Assembly (NCBI RefSeq): GCF_001687365.1
Contig: NZ_LGLV01000006.1
Coordinates: 1 to 64,000 of the forward strand
DNA: 64,000 bases
Direction: 5' to 3'
DNA from: Pararhizobium polonicum
Lineage (GTDB): Bacteria > Pseudomonadota > Alphaproteobacteria > Rhizobiales > Rhizobiaceae
Shown: piece after piece, positions 16,904 to 25,617 of the stretch
Position numbering within the stretch: position 1 is the first letter of the stretch
Layout of the letters: each line of letters starts with the position of its first letter
The notes under the pieces: generated by a model
What the model was told of the DNA's origin: nothing
What the model saw: only the letters and a program-made list of their open reading frames with translations
Databases searched by the model: none
Position numbers and translations under genes: made by a program

Positions 16904-17722
16904 ATGACCAACTCTGAAAAGCCCGTGGCCCTCATCACCGGTGCGTCTTCCGGCATTGGCGCGGTCTATGCCGAACGCCTTGCAAAACGCGGATATGATC
17001 TCATTCTGGTGGCTCGGCGAATTGACCGGCTCAACAAACATGCGACTGACCTTTCGAGCCTCTATGGATCAAAGGTCGAGGTCCGGGAAGCCGATCTCAC
17101 GGCGGAATCCGATGTCGCCGATGTCGAAAATGTCCTGCGCTCGGACAGCCGCATCACTCTACTCGTGAACAACGCGGGAAACGGAAAGCTCGGGAAAACG
17201 GCGGACATTTCGCACGACGATACGATGTCGACGATCGCACTGAACGTGGTCGCATTGACGCGGTTGACACGCGCGGCACTTCCTCACTTCGTCGACCGCA
17301 ACAGCGGCGCGATCATCAACATCGCTTCGGTGATGGCGTTGCATTCCCTGCCGATCACGTCGCTCTACAGTGCAACGAAGGCGTTTGTTCTAAGCTTTAG
17401 CCGTGGCCTCCAGGAAGAGCTGGCTGGCACCGGCGTGAAAGTGCAGACCGTTCTGCCGGCCGGAACCGCCACGGAGTTCTACGATCAAGCGGGCATTCCG
17501 CTTTCGGCTTTTGATCCCGAGCTCGTCATGTCGACAACCGAACTGGTGGACGCTGCCCTGGCAGGCTTCGACAAGGGTGAACTTGTTACCCTCCCTTCGG
17601 TAGAGAATCTTGAGCTGTGGTCTTCTTTCAATATCGCACGAAACGACCTTTTTGCAGCGACGCAAAGCGGGAAGCCGGCATCCCGCTATCAGACGGCCCC
17701 GCACGGCGCTTCTGGATTGTAG
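16904..17722 (+). CDS. Short-chain dehydrogenase/reductase (SDR)
   Basis: NAD(P)-dependent oxidoreductase of 272 residues. It shows the Rossmann motif TGASSGIG (near residues 12-19), the NNAG motif (LLVNNAGNG), a catalytic Ser in INIASVMA and the YSATK catalytic Tyr/Lys (near 155-159). The ATG at 16904, preceded by GGAG, is chosen; the longer frame from 16874 starts inside the operator palindrome. Arg in VARRIDRL suggests NADPH preference. It is divergent from the TetR gene and likely derepressed by its ligand. The C-terminal extension (RYQTAPHGASGL) is unlike typical SDRs. Substrate unknown. Confidence 0.88.
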   Translation: MTNSEKPVALITGASSGIGAVYAERLAKRGYDLILVARRIDRLNKHATDLSSLYGSKVEVREADLTAESDVADVENVLRSDSRITLLVNNAGNGKLGKTADISHDDTMSTIALNVVALTRLTRAALPHFVDRNSGAIINIASVMALHSLPITSLYSATKAFVLSFSRGLQEELAGTGVKVQTVLPAGTATEFYDQAGIPLSAFDPELVMSTTELVDAALAGFDKGELVTLPSVENLELWSSFNIARNDLFAATQSGKPASRYQTAPHGASGL

Positions 17723-17788
17723 CTGCTTTGTGCTGCGAAAAGGGCAGCTGCCATCCTTCGGCGGCTCTTCTCTTGGGAAGGTTGAGAC

Positions 17789-18247
17789 GTGTATCGGCTC
17801 CTGTGGCTGACGTGGAATTTTGAGCCGCCTCCGACAAACGGACGGCTTCCCAGTTCATTCGAAGACATTTTTTATGCGCACAATAAGAACCTGTTCTCGA
17901 TGGACAACGAGACTGTTCAGCTCTCACGGCAACGGAACGACGTCATTCTTCGCGCTTTCTGGGGCCGGGAGAATTTGTGGCAATCCAAGCTCGTCGGACT
18001 TCATGAACTGAATTGGCTTTCGAGCGGCCGCGCTTTTGCTGTGGCGCCTGAGCCTCATTGGCACGAGGACTTCTTGGCTCGTTGGCGTACGGCAACTGGT
18101 GAACATGGTACTCGGCGGCCGGAACGACGGACGCTTCTTGCTGAACTGGCTGACAAGCTATCGCTCATCGATATCGACGACCGTACACTCAAGGAGGCCG
18201 ATATCGACTCCTTGATCAATTGCCTACGCGATCATCATCATCATTAA
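17789..18247 (+). CDS. Hypothetical protein
   Basis: An open frame of 152 residues starting at a GTG with an AAGG ribosome-site candidate six bases upstream. It is Trp-rich in the first half (LLWLTWNF, RAFWGRENLW, HELNWLSS, PHWHEDF) and acidic at the end, terminating in RDHHHH. No known family is recognised. It lies between the SDR gene and an IS66 remnant. The composition resembles real protein more than a chance frame, but without homologues the call stays uncertain. Confidence 0.4.
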   Translation: MYRLLWLTWNFEPPPTNGRLPSSFEDIFYAHNKNLFSMDNETVQLSRQRNDVILRAFWGRENLWQSKLVGLHELNWLSSGRAFAVAPEPHWHEDFLARWRTATGEHGTRRPERRTLLAELADKLSLIDIDDRTLKEADIDSLINCLRDHHHH

Positions 18248-18377
18248 CTTCCATTCGTCAGAACGACCGGTTGCACGCATCCCGAGCATTGACAACGGAC
18301 ATCAGAGCGGTGTTTTCCTCCCACCTTCCAGATTGCTAGCTGATCGTTGATGTTGTGCCCGAACGGGGCTCGGACAT

Positions 18378-18596
18378 ATGACGATTACAGGGTTTACGTC
18401 TGGCACCAAGGCCGATGAGATGGTGCAGCGGTTTGAGGTTTTCACTGGAGCAGGTCGCCGCCGCGAATGAAGCGACGAGAAGAAGCTTCAGATTGTCGCC
18501 GAAAGTCACCGCGGCGAGATGTCGGTCACCTTTGTCGCCGGGAAACAGGTCGGCAATGGTGATCTTTGTTGCCATCAGCACCTCCTATGCCGAAGA
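18378..18596 (+). pseudogene. IS66-family accessory protein (TnpA) remnant
   Basis: The frame MTITGFTSGTKADEMVQRFE followed by VFTGAGRRRE, then a TGA at 18468-18470, then SDEKKLQIVAESHRGEMS, is the N-terminal half of the small IS66 TnpA/OrfA protein, where the family reads RRRxWSxxxKLQIV. The TGA replaces the conserved Trp. After about 70 codons the similarity fades near the AbiEii-like gene. No other IS66 genes or ends were found. Apart from this remnant the 18248-18645 stretch holds nothing recognisable. Confidence 0.7.
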
Positions 18597-18645
18597 GTTT
18601 GAGCGTACCCTGTGCTGGGTTCGTACCGAAGCGCCGCCGCCCCCC

Positions 18646-19723
18646 TTAGCTCCGAGGAGTGTGTTCTTCGTTGAGGAATTTCTCGAGCCCCTCAATGCTT
18701 GCCGTTACCTCCTCAAACGTGGGAGGCGTGCCAAAGATCATCCTCGACATTCGTTCGTAGTCGGCAGCCAGTTTCGCGCGCATGTCGGTCGTCGGCACCA
18801 GGCGATAGGAGCCGGGCACGGCTCGGTCATAGCGGTGGTCAGGTGCGCGAAACATCAATTCCTTGCGTTGACGGCTGGCCTCGGCGAGATCTCGGATCGA
18901 GGCGGTCTCCGTGCCATGGTCGGCGTGACTCCATATCTGGTGAACGTCATAGTAGTGCCGGGAGTAACGGTTGAGATCCGGCACCTTGCGGGCGGGATCG
19001 GCTTCCGCGTTTCGTTTGTCGGTCATCTCTGTCATCGCATGCAGAATCAGCACCTTTTCCCAGAAGGTTCGTTCCGGCTTCACCGTCGTCACGTTTGGAA
19101 TGGTTAGCCCCTTGTCTTCCCCGAACTCCGACGCGACATAGGGGAGGATTTCGCGCGGCGCGGCCGGAACCGGATCGGGCGCCGCCTTCGATCCGCACGG
19201 CCGCCTCCACATATCCGCCACTGGTATCGAAGGCACTTTTGTAGCCGACGACGAGAACGCCTGGCGCCTCCTTCTTCCGATAGGCGTCATATCCGAACGA
19301 AAGGGAAAAGTGTCCATTCTGCTCGATGGCTGCTTCCACCTCCCTGAGCGGACCCGAAATATACTTCCGAGCGGCGTCATCAACCTGTTCTGCAAGGACC
19401 TTCTGCTGTTGCGTCACGGATTTAAGCGCTGCGATTTCGGCTTCGCGTGGAACATGCAGATCGGTTTTGTAAATGCCGATATCTATGTCCTCGGAAAATC
19501 GTCGGATCAGCCCATATGCCTCGCTTAGGCTCGTGCCTCCCTTGAAATAGAGACGCGCCGTGTCGGCCGGACGCCGATTGAAAAGGAAGTCGAGCACCTA
19601 GCAGACATAGAGGTCCTTCTCGATATTTTCGGCACGCGTCTCCAGTTTGGCGGCCGCAGTGGAAAAGAGCGCTCGCTGTTCGTCAGTGGTGGAGCGAAGG
19701 ATCTCAAGAAACATTGGATACAT
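18646..19723 (-). pseudogene. AbiEii-type toxin (nucleotidyltransferase), disrupted
   Basis: Reading from an ATG at 19723 (MYPMFLEILRSTTDEQRALF), the frame meets a TAG at 19598-19600 in place of a Trp (DLYVC*VLDFLFNRR). It continues with the nucleotidyltransferase signature YFKGGTSLSEAYGLIRRF and SEDIDIGI, and is shifted near 19190 into another frame that carries the C-terminal half (RTFWEKVLILHAMTEMTDKR ... SRHYYDVHQIWSH). Both halves match the AbiEii/AbiGii toxin family. The ATG overlaps the end of the AbiEi-like gene by 20 bp, as expected for a type IV toxin-antitoxin operon. Two independent lesions make the toxin inactive. Confidence 0.8.
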
Positions 19724-20438
19724 GCTGAGCTCCCGATTCCTGCCCCTCTTTTCCATTTTGATCTGCAGACGGCAGCTCCGCGATAATGGTGTTCACGACT
19801 GGATACATCCAAGCTGGAAGAGCGTGGACGTTTTCCTGCAGGTCCTGAAGGGTCGCCTGTCGGTATGAACTCTGTGACAGATGGCGGACAATGCCGCTGA
19901 CGGCGGGTTCAAGACTTGATCGGTCGTCACGAAACCAGTTGAGGGCCTGCACAACCCGCATGGCCGGCCGGGCCCAGTATGCCGTCTTGGCGGCTATGCG
20001 CTTGAAGTCGAGCGTGTAGATCACGGGCTTCGCAGCGTTCGGGTCGCCGGCATTGGCCTCGATCTCGATCGTTCGTGGATAGGTATCCGCATAGATCGTC
20101 GACCGCGCGGGAACGGCCGCCGTTAAGCCAAGGTCATTAGCGGCAGTCATCCCATCGACCAGCACGCGCAACTTGTCGCGCCGCGCGATTGCGTCGATGA
20201 AGGAGGAACGCGGTGGAAACACCATCCTGCCGTTCAGCGCGCTTGTTCCCGGCTTGTCATAGAGACCACGGTAGGGACGCCTAATGTCGCCGCGCTGCTC
20301 GAGCCGCTGAAGTGCTTTCTCGACGGCGTTCGGCGTGCCAATGTCCAGAAAATCCGCGCGCGACCAGAGCCCGGACGGCGCAGTCTTTGCGATGCGGTCG
20401 TGGATTCGATCGAGGGTATCTGACGTTGGGTCGGGCAT
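19704..20438 (-). CDS. AbiEi/DUF6088-type antitoxin-like regulator
   Basis: Protein of 244 residues with an N-terminal winged helix (SGLWSRADFLDIGTPNAVEK, ALQRLEQRGDIRRPYRGLYD), the hallmark of AbiEi-like antitoxins that act as transcriptional autorepressors, and a C-terminal domain of the DUF6088 type. The gene is intact although the partner toxin is broken. A perfect 9-bp inverted repeat at 20453-20484 sits directly upstream, matching the known AbiEi mode of autoregulation on inverted repeats. In the type IV scheme antitoxin and toxin need not touch; here the protein may now serve only as a DNA-binding orphan. Confidence 0.8.
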   Translation of the reverse strand: MPDPTSDTLDRIHDRIAKTAPSGLWSRADFLDIGTPNAVEKALQRLEQRGDIRRPYRGLYDKPGTSALNGRMVFPPRSSFIDAIARRDKLRVLVDGMTAANDLGLTAAVPARSTIYADTYPRTIEIEANAGDPNAAKPVIYTLDFKRIAAKTAYWARPAMRVVQALNWFRDDRSSLEPAVSGIVRHLSQSSYRQATLQDLQENVHALPAWMYPVVNTIIAELPSADQNGKEGQESGAQHVSNVS

Positions 20439-20452
20439 GTTGGCTTCGCTTT

Positions 20453-20484
20453 CTGACCAAAGAATATATAGAAATTTTGGTCAG
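20453..20484. promoter_or_regulatory. Inverted repeat upstream of the AbiEi-like gene
   Basis: CTGACCAAA (20453-20461) and TTTGGTCAG (20476-20484) form a perfect 9-bp inverted repeat with a 14-bp AT-rich spacer containing TATATA. It lies 15 bp before the antitoxin start codon and would overlap its promoter. Confidence 0.6.
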
Positions 20485-21076
20485 TATTGCTGGCCGGCTT
20501 TACTCGGCGGCCGCGTTGCACGAGAATTTGTGAGCGCCATCAGAATTAGTCAGCCTGCGCTATCGCCGGCCCTTCATTTTCTGTGATCATCGAGAAGTCA
20601 GACGTCACCATCTCGGGATAAACTCCTCGGAGCCTACCTCGCGATAGGGATAAGTGTTTCAGCCGTCGCCAGGAAATTCTCGACTTTCCGGCAGACGATG
20701 ACGTAGCGACGAGACGAAGGTTCAGGCTCCGTTCGGTTTTCGCGCAGGTTTTGAACAGCTCTCGTCGTCCTGCCCCTGGATGCCGAAAATTTTTGTCACT
20801 GGCAATTGACCTCAACCTTGCTTGAGGAAGTATCACGTAATGAAACACGGTTGAAGAGCCCCATGCGCGATAGAATACTCTCCATAGGAATCATAGCAGG
20901 TTGGGACGACCCGTCTCGTTTCGGCGGCATGATTTGCATGCCGGTCAACGGGGATGGGTTGTTCGTTGCCAGCGCAACGGCGGGAACCGTGTTTACGATA
21001 ACAATCAACCGGCTCAGCCAGTGGCGGCGGACACTGGGGTGTCCCGTGCCGCAACGTCCGACACGGAGACAGAAGA
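20485..21076. other. 592-bp stretch without a supported gene
   Basis: Between the AbiE pair and the MFS transporter no convincing gene was found on either strand. It contains the MerR-type promoter at 20806-20836. A short plus-strand stretch near 20863 reads RILSIGIIAGWDDPSRFGG, vaguely like the second helix-turn-helix of AraC regulators, and may be debris of one. Confidence 0.45.
20806..20836 (+). promoter_or_regulatory. MerR/SoxR-type promoter with 19-bp spacer
   Basis: A -35 hexamer TTGACC (20806-20811) and a -10-like TATCAC (20831-20836) are separated by 19 bp and enclose the palindrome CCTCAA-N6-TTGAGG (20810-20827). An over-long spacer with a dyad between the hexamers is the hallmark of MerR-family activation, and CCTCAA/TTGAGG is close to SoxR boxes. 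No MerR gene is adjacent. The first intact downstream gene is the MFS transporter at 21077. Confidence 0.65.
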
Positions 21077-22267
21077 ATGCCCGATAGAACCTTGGCCCTC
21101 AAAACGACTTTGCTGTTTATCGCTACACTCACCATCATGGCCGGGACCACGATCGCCCCGTCGTTACCTGCAATCGAGCAAACTTTTGCTTCTACGCCAC
21201 ATGTCGGGATCATGAGCCGAATGGTGCTGACATTGCCGTCGGTTTTCGTGGCTTTGTTCGCACCGCTCGCAGGCGTGCTGGCGGACCGGTTTGGCCGCAA
21301 GACGCTTCTGATCGGCTCGATCTTGCTTTACGGCATTTCGGGCATGTCGGGTCTTTTCGTAGACAACCTCACGGGCTTGCTCCTCGGTCGTGCAATCTTG
21401 GGTTTGGCAATCGGCGGTATCATGACCATCGGTACGGCGCTGGTTGGCGATTATTTCGACGGCGCAGCGCGGGAGCGCTATTTGGGAATGCAACAGGCTT
21501 TCACTCTGCTCGGCGGCGTGGTGTTTGTCATGGCGGGTGGGCTACTGGCAGATGTTCATTGGCGGGCGCCCTTTGCAATCTATGCCATCGCCCTGCTCAT
21601 TCTACCGGCCGCTGCTGTTTTCCTCGTTGAACCGGTAAGAAGTGGATATCAAGCCGTCAATGTCGACGATGGAGCGGTCTTGGTAAACTGGCCCCTGGTG
21701 GCTCTGCTTGGACTGGCGGCCTTCCTCGTCAACGCCTTGTTCTATACGGTCCCCTCGCAATTGCCGTTCTTCCTGCGCGAGCTTGGCATAGCCGCGGCAA
21801 GTAATGCGGGATACGCGATCGGCGGCTTCAATTTGGCTGCGGCGCTGACAGCTCTCACCTTCGGCAGATTGCGGTCCAGGTTCGGTGTTTCCAGCATCCT
21901 GGCGACGGGGCTGGCGTTGATGGCGGCAGGTTTCTGGCTTCTGGCGCAGGCCGGTGGGATCGCCTCCATCCTTTCCGCGCTTGCCGTCATGGGGTTCGGT
22001 CTCGGCGTCGTGATGCCGAGCATCGTGTCGACAACGATCATGATGGCCCCGCTCCAGTCACGCGGACGTATCGCAGGTATCATGACGGCATCCATCTTTC
22101 TCGGACATTTCATATCGCCTCTCGCGAGCCAGCCGTGGATTGCGCGCCTCGGCTTTGCCGCGACATATCGTGATATCGGATTTGTCCTCGTGACGATGGC
22201 CGGTCTGGCGGCCGTGACGGTCAGCATTCAACGGCGGATGACGGCCAGGAAGCTAAGAAGCAGTTAA
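21077..22267 (+). CDS. MFS (DHA1-type) efflux transporter
   Basis: Inner-membrane protein of 396 residues with twelve hydrophobic segments. It shows motif A between helices 2 and 3 (GVLADRFGRKTLL, near residues 62-74) and a proton-coupled efflux layout of the drug:H+ antiporter-1 family. A GGAGACAG ribosome-site candidate precedes the ATG. About 240 bp upstream lies a MerR/SoxR-type promoter reading toward it, so expression may respond to redox-active or toxic compounds. The substrate is unknown. Confidence 0.85.
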   Translation: MPDRTLALKTTLLFIATLTIMAGTTIAPSLPAIEQTFASTPHVGIMSRMVLTLPSVFVALFAPLAGVLADRFGRKTLLIGSILLYGISGMSGLFVDNLTGLLLGRAILGLAIGGIMTIGTALVGDYFDGAARERYLGMQQAFTLLGGVVFVMAGGLLADVHWRAPFAIYAIALLILPAAAVFLVEPVRSGYQAVNVDDGAVLVNWPLVALLGLAAFLVNALFYTVPSQLPFFLRELGIAAASNAGYAIGGFNLAAALTALTFGRLRSRFGVSSILATGLALMAAGFWLLAQAGGIASILSALAVMGFGLGVVMPSIVSTTIMMAPLQSRGRIAGIMTASIFLGHFISPLASQPWIARLGFAATYRDIGFVLVTMAGLAAVTVSIQRRMTARKLRSS

Positions 22268-22550
22268 GGTGAATCTTGCTGTGGACTGCTGCTCAGGGGA
22301 ACTGACATCGACGACACTCGCATGCCGCCCGGCGGAATGGTGTGCAGACCGGCGTCCTGTCCATTGCCTGTGATGTTGGGGACGATCGGCTCAAGGGCGG
22401 GGATGGCCGCTTACACAGAATGTCCGGACAGTGGCGACTATCCGATTAACCAGCAATCGCAATTGTTGTGGGGCTCTGGTTCGAATCTCATCAAGGCGAG
22501 AGATTATACGCGGGCTCGACCGACGCTGACATAATCTACTACCGGCCCAC

Positions 22551-23195
22551 TCAGAGTTTCGGTGTTAACATTTCGAACCGGTCCCGAATGGTGGAGCAGG
22601 TGTCACCACCAAGACGGGCGATTGCGTCGATGACATCCGGATCAACGTGCAGCCGTTCATCGACCGCGTCTTCGCGATAATGGGCGTAGATGATTTCGCC
22701 CATGATGATCTGACGCGACTTGCCGAGCTCGAGCGTTATGTGGCGGCGGCATTCGAACGATGCAGGCGCTTCCGCAATCCACGGCGATGCGACCTTTACA
22801 CCCGGCATGGCCGTCAGTCCCGCCTCTTTCAGTTCATCGACGCCGCGTGGGTACTTCGCTGCGCATCTGTGCATGGCTTCCGCGATGGCGACGGAGACGA
22901 TGTTGACGGTGAAGACCTCGGTCATGCGAATATTGTGGCCGGTATCCTTGAACGACATGTCCGGATTGTTTTCGACGCCCAGCGCCAGGATAGGCGGGTC
23001 CGCCGACAGGCAATTGAAAAAGCTGAACGGCGCAGCATTGACGCGGCCATGTTCATCGACGGTCGTGACGAGGGCTATCGGACGAGGGATGATCGTTCCG
23101 ATCATCAGCTTGTAGCGTTCGCGGGCGTTGAGCGTCGCAAAGTCAAAGGAAGTCATCCCGCTGTTTGCAGGGGTTTCAGCAATCTGTGCTGTCAT
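22551..23195 (-). CDS. Flavin reductase-like protein (DIM6/NTAB family)
   Basis: Protein of 214 residues of the FMN-binding split-barrel flavin reductase group: PRPIALVTTVDEHGRVNAAP near residues 38-57, then SFFNCLSADPPILALGV and FTVNIVS. Members supply reduced FMN or FAD to partner monooxygenases or bind flavin themselves. It is the last gene of the minus-strand operon with the GntR regulator, deaminase and ABC importer, starting 2 bp after the GntR stop. An alternative start at 23156 (MTSFDFATLN) would give a shorter N-terminus. A partner oxygenase is not in this operon; the flavin monooxygenase at 30922 is a class that normally needs no partner reductase. Confidence 0.82.
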   Translation of the reverse strand: MTAQIAETPANSGMTSFDFATLNARERYKLMIGTIIPRPIALVTTVDEHGRVNAAPFSFFNCLSADPPILALGVENNPDMSFKDTGHNIRMTEVFTVNIVSVAIAEAMHRCAAKYPRGVDELKEAGLTAMPGVKVASPWIAEAPASFECRRHITLELGKSRQIIMGEIIYAHYREDAVDERLHVDPDVIDAIARLGGDTCSTIRDRFEMLTPKL

Positions 23196-23197
23196 CG

Positions 23198-23995
23198 TCA
23201 GAGGCCTTTTATTCGAGCGGCATAGGGGGCCAGCAGGTCGCGGATGTCGCGCTCCTGTCTCGCTTCAAGCATGGCTCTGCCAGCGACCGACGCGAGATGG
23301 TGATCCATCAGTTCGTTGGCGCGGGCAGCATCGCCATCGACCAGCGCCTTAACGATCTGACGATGTTCGTCCACACCGCAATCGGCAGAGTGGGGTCGGC
23401 CGTACATCGCAAGAATCAACGAGCATCGCGACACCACTTCCGTGACATATCGGATGAGAAGCTGGTTTCCCGTCATCCGCGCGAGCAGCAGGTGAAACTC
23501 GCCCGCAAGCCGGATCGACTCCCGATCATCGACGCCGGAGACGGCGTGTTCCTTCTCGATGAAGCTATTCAGGGCATCGACCTCGCCGGGCTTCAGCTTT
23601 CCGGCAAGAAGACCGGTGACGGTGCATTCGAGGCCTCTGCGAACCATGAAGGTATCGAGGGCTTCCTCAAGCGTTGGGTTTGCGACGTAAGCGCCTTTGT
23701 TCGGTTTCAATTCAACCAATCCTTCCACGGCAAGGCGTCCCAGCGCCTCCCGTGCAATGGTGCGGCTGGTTCCGAAAGTTTCCCCGATTGCATCTTCGGG
23801 CAGACGTGCGCCTGGCTGTAATTTCTGTTCCATGATCGCCTGGCGAAGTGCGTCCTGGACGGCTTCCGTTCGCGAGGTGGGTGCGGCTTTTCGACCTTCA
23901 GCGGTCCCGTCGTTGGCCGGTGGGCCTTTGCCCTTGGCGGTAGGGTCGTTCACTGAACGAGCCGTCCCGCCGCTCTGTGCATTGCGAGTGATCAT
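23198..23995 (-). CDS. GntR-family regulator (FCD/FadR subfamily)
   Basis: Regulator of about 265 residues. A polar linker is followed by a GntR winged helix (RTEAVQDALRQAIMEQKLQP, RLPEDAIGETFGTSRTIARE, ALGRLAVEGLVELKPNKGAY) at residues about 47-112 and an FCD ligand domain with metal-binding candidates (EFHLLLARMTGN, DEHRQIVKAL). The ATG at 23995 overlaps the deaminase stop by four bases (ATGA), which favours it over a start at 24022. It probably controls its own operon through the palindromes upstream of 28523. The effector is likely the imported substrate or a product of the deaminase; this is inference. Confidence 0.85.
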   Translation of the reverse strand: MITRNAQSGGTARSVNDPTAKGKGPPANDGTAEGRKAAPTSRTEAVQDALRQAIMEQKLQPGARLPEDAIGETFGTSRTIAREALGRLAVEGLVELKPNKGAYVANPTLEEALDTFMVRRGLECTVTGLLAGKLKPGEVDALNSFIEKEHAVSGVDDRESIRLAGEFHLLLARMTGNQLLIRYVTEVVSRCSLILAMYGRPHSADCGVDEHRQIVKALVDGDAARANELMDHHLASVAGRAMLEARQERDIRDLLAPYAARIKGL

Positions 23996-24492
23996 TTTCC
24001 TGCCTTCTTCATTTCCACCCACGTGTTCAGAATTTCCGTGGCTTGCCCGTCCATGCTTTGCGCACTGGGCATCGTGCGTTCGCCGACCAGCGCCCCTGCG
24101 GCTTTACGGAGCTTGTCGACATCGATGGGATGCCGTTCCTTCTTCGTCAACCCCTCGAATGCTTTCCCGGCCTGATCCATCGATGCCGCATAAAACAGGC
24201 GTGATATGCCGGCGACCTCCATGGTTGCCACGCACATCGCGCAGGGTTCGCAGGAGGTGTACATATCGGCCCCAGTCAGATCGACGCATTCCAGACGACG
24301 GCAGGCATCGCGCATGGCTTCAACTTCACCGTGTGACGTCGGATCGAAGTTTGCGAGGGAATGGTTCAAACCTTCGCCGACGATTTTTCCGTTGAGAACG
24401 ACGACAGCACCGAAAGGCTCGGTACCGGGTTTCGTCAGCGCCTGTCGTGACAATTCCACGGCGCGTTGCATGAAGTCTTCATTGTAGGTCAT
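23992..24492 (-). CDS. Nucleoside/nucleobase deaminase (CDA fold)
   Basis: Zinc-dependent hydrolytic deaminase of 166 residues with the cytidine-deaminase-fold motifs HGE (His54, proton-shuttle Glu56) and PCAMC (Cys84, Cys87 as zinc ligands). The PFGAVVV and FDPTSHGEVEAMRDACR context resembles the guanine/cytosine/adenine deaminase (GuaD/TadA-like) branch rather than cytidine deaminase. The C-terminus (VDKLRKAAGALVGERTMPSA) is unlike TadA, so a small-molecule substrate is expected. It lies between an ABC importer and a GntR regulator in one operon, so the importer probably brings in an amino-substituted heterocycle. Confidence 0.85.
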   Translation of the reverse strand: MTYNEDFMQRAVELSRQALTKPGTEPFGAVVVLNGKIVGEGLNHSLANFDPTSHGEVEAMRDACRRLECVDLTGADMYTSCEPCAMCVATMEVAGISRLFYAASMDQAGKAFEGLTKKERHPIDVDKLRKAAGALVGERTMPSAQSMDGQATEILNTWVEMKKAGK

Positions 24493-24516
24493 CGGGTCTC
24501 CTTCCTTGGATGTTTA

Positions 24517-25605
24517 TTATGCTGCTTCGGGCAGCAGCCAGGCATGCTGAGGCTGCCAGTTCAACGTCAATTCCTTGCCCGGCGTCAGATCGAGTGCATC
24601 GATCTCGTGCTGTTGCTTCTGGACGCGGAATTCCTTGCCTTTCACGTCGAAGAAGATCGTCTGGGTCGAGCCCACGAATTCGATGCCGATGACGCTCCCT
24701 GTCACACCTTCTGCAGCCGTTCCCCCCGTTGGCGAAGAGGAGAGGCTGATGCGATCGGCTGCGATGACGAAGCTCGCCTTGTCCTGCTTGGCACTATTTG
24801 TCTTCGTCGGCACCGTGAACGTCCCAAGCGGACCGTCGATCCGTACTTTGCCTTCGTCGTGTCCGGACACTTTCCCGCTGATGATGTTGTTCATGCCCAT
24901 GAATTCGGCGACGAAAGCGTTGGCGGGTTCGCGGTAGACGTCCTGCGGCCGGCCGGTCTGCTGTATCGATCCGTCGTTCATCAGGACAATCCGGTCTGCC
25001 AGGGCGAAAGCCTCCGATTGTGCGTGTGTCACATAGACGAAGGTAATCCCGAGTTCCTTGTGGAGGCGGGAGAGTTCGGTCTGCATCCGAACCCTGAGAT
25101 GAGCATCGAGCGCGCTCAGTGGCTCATCGAGCAGGAGAATCGAAGGCTGCGTCACCAGCGACCGTGCGATTGCCACGCGCTGACGCTGGCCGCCGGACAG
25201 TTGAGCGATACCGCGCTCGGCCATGCTGCCGAGGCCAAGACGATCGAGCCATTCCATCGCCCGCTTGCGCCGTTCCTGTTTGCCGATTTTCTTCATGCGG
25301 AGAGGAAATTCCACGTTCTCGACAACGGAGAGGAACGGAAACAGAGCAAGGCTCTGCCAGACCATCGGCGTGTCCCGTTGGAACGCCGGGATGCCGCGCA
25401 TGCTTTGCCCACCGATCCGGATATCGCCACCTGTTGGCTGGTCCAGTCCTGCCAGGAGCCGAAGGGTCGTGGACTTGCCGCAGCCAGATGGCCCCATAAG
25501 GGCGATGAACTCGCCGCCCTGGATGTCAAGGTTGATTGCCTTCACCGCGTGATGGGTCGCGTAGCGTTTATCGAGGTTTTCCAAGGTCACGAATGCATTC
25601 GACAT
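24517..25605 (-). CDS. ABC transporter ATP-binding protein (PotA-type)
   Basis: ATPase of 362 residues: Walker A GPSGCGKST (near 38-46), a Q-loop-like VWQSLALFP, ABC signature LSGGQRQRVAIA, Walker B ILLLDEPLSALD and switch His in VYVTHAQSEA. A C-terminal regulatory TOBE region follows (residues about 240-362). It fits the spermidine/putrescine-type subfamily, as do the two permeases and the binding protein upstream on the same strand. The substrate is not necessarily a polyamine, since many PotA-type systems carry other cationic or heterocyclic compounds. Confidence 0.92.
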   Translation of the reverse strand: MSNAFVTLENLDKRYATHHAVKAINLDIQGGEFIALMGPSGCGKSTTLRLLAGLDQPTGGDIRIGGQSMRGIPAFQRDTPMVWQSLALFPFLSVVENVEFPLRMKKIGKQERRKRAMEWLDRLGLGSMAERGIAQLSGGQRQRVAIARSLVTQPSILLLDEPLSALDAHLRVRMQTELSRLHKELGITFVYVTHAQSEAFALADRIVLMNDGSIQQTGRPQDVYREPANAFVAEFMGMNNIISGKVSGHDEGKVRIDGPLGTFTVPTKTNSAKQDKASFVIAADRISLSSSPTGGTAAEGVTGSVIGIEFVGSTQTIFFDVKGKEFRVQKQQHEIDALDLTPGKELTLNWQPQHAWLLPEAA

Positions 25606-25617
25606 GTCTTCTGCCTT

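Noticed and set aside
18336-18581. Minus-strand frame of 81 codons
   Set aside because: It is the shadow of the IS66 TnpA remnant on the plus strand, whose family sequence is recognisable.
20806-21087. Plus-strand frame of 93 codons starting at a TTG
   Set aside because: It starts within the -35 element of the MerR-type promoter and overlaps the MFS start; only a short AraC-like stretch is visible, so no gene is called.
22460-22510. GGTTCGAATC, resembling the T-loop of a tRNA
   Set aside because: The flanks do not pair as a T-stem and no acceptor or anticodon arm is present.
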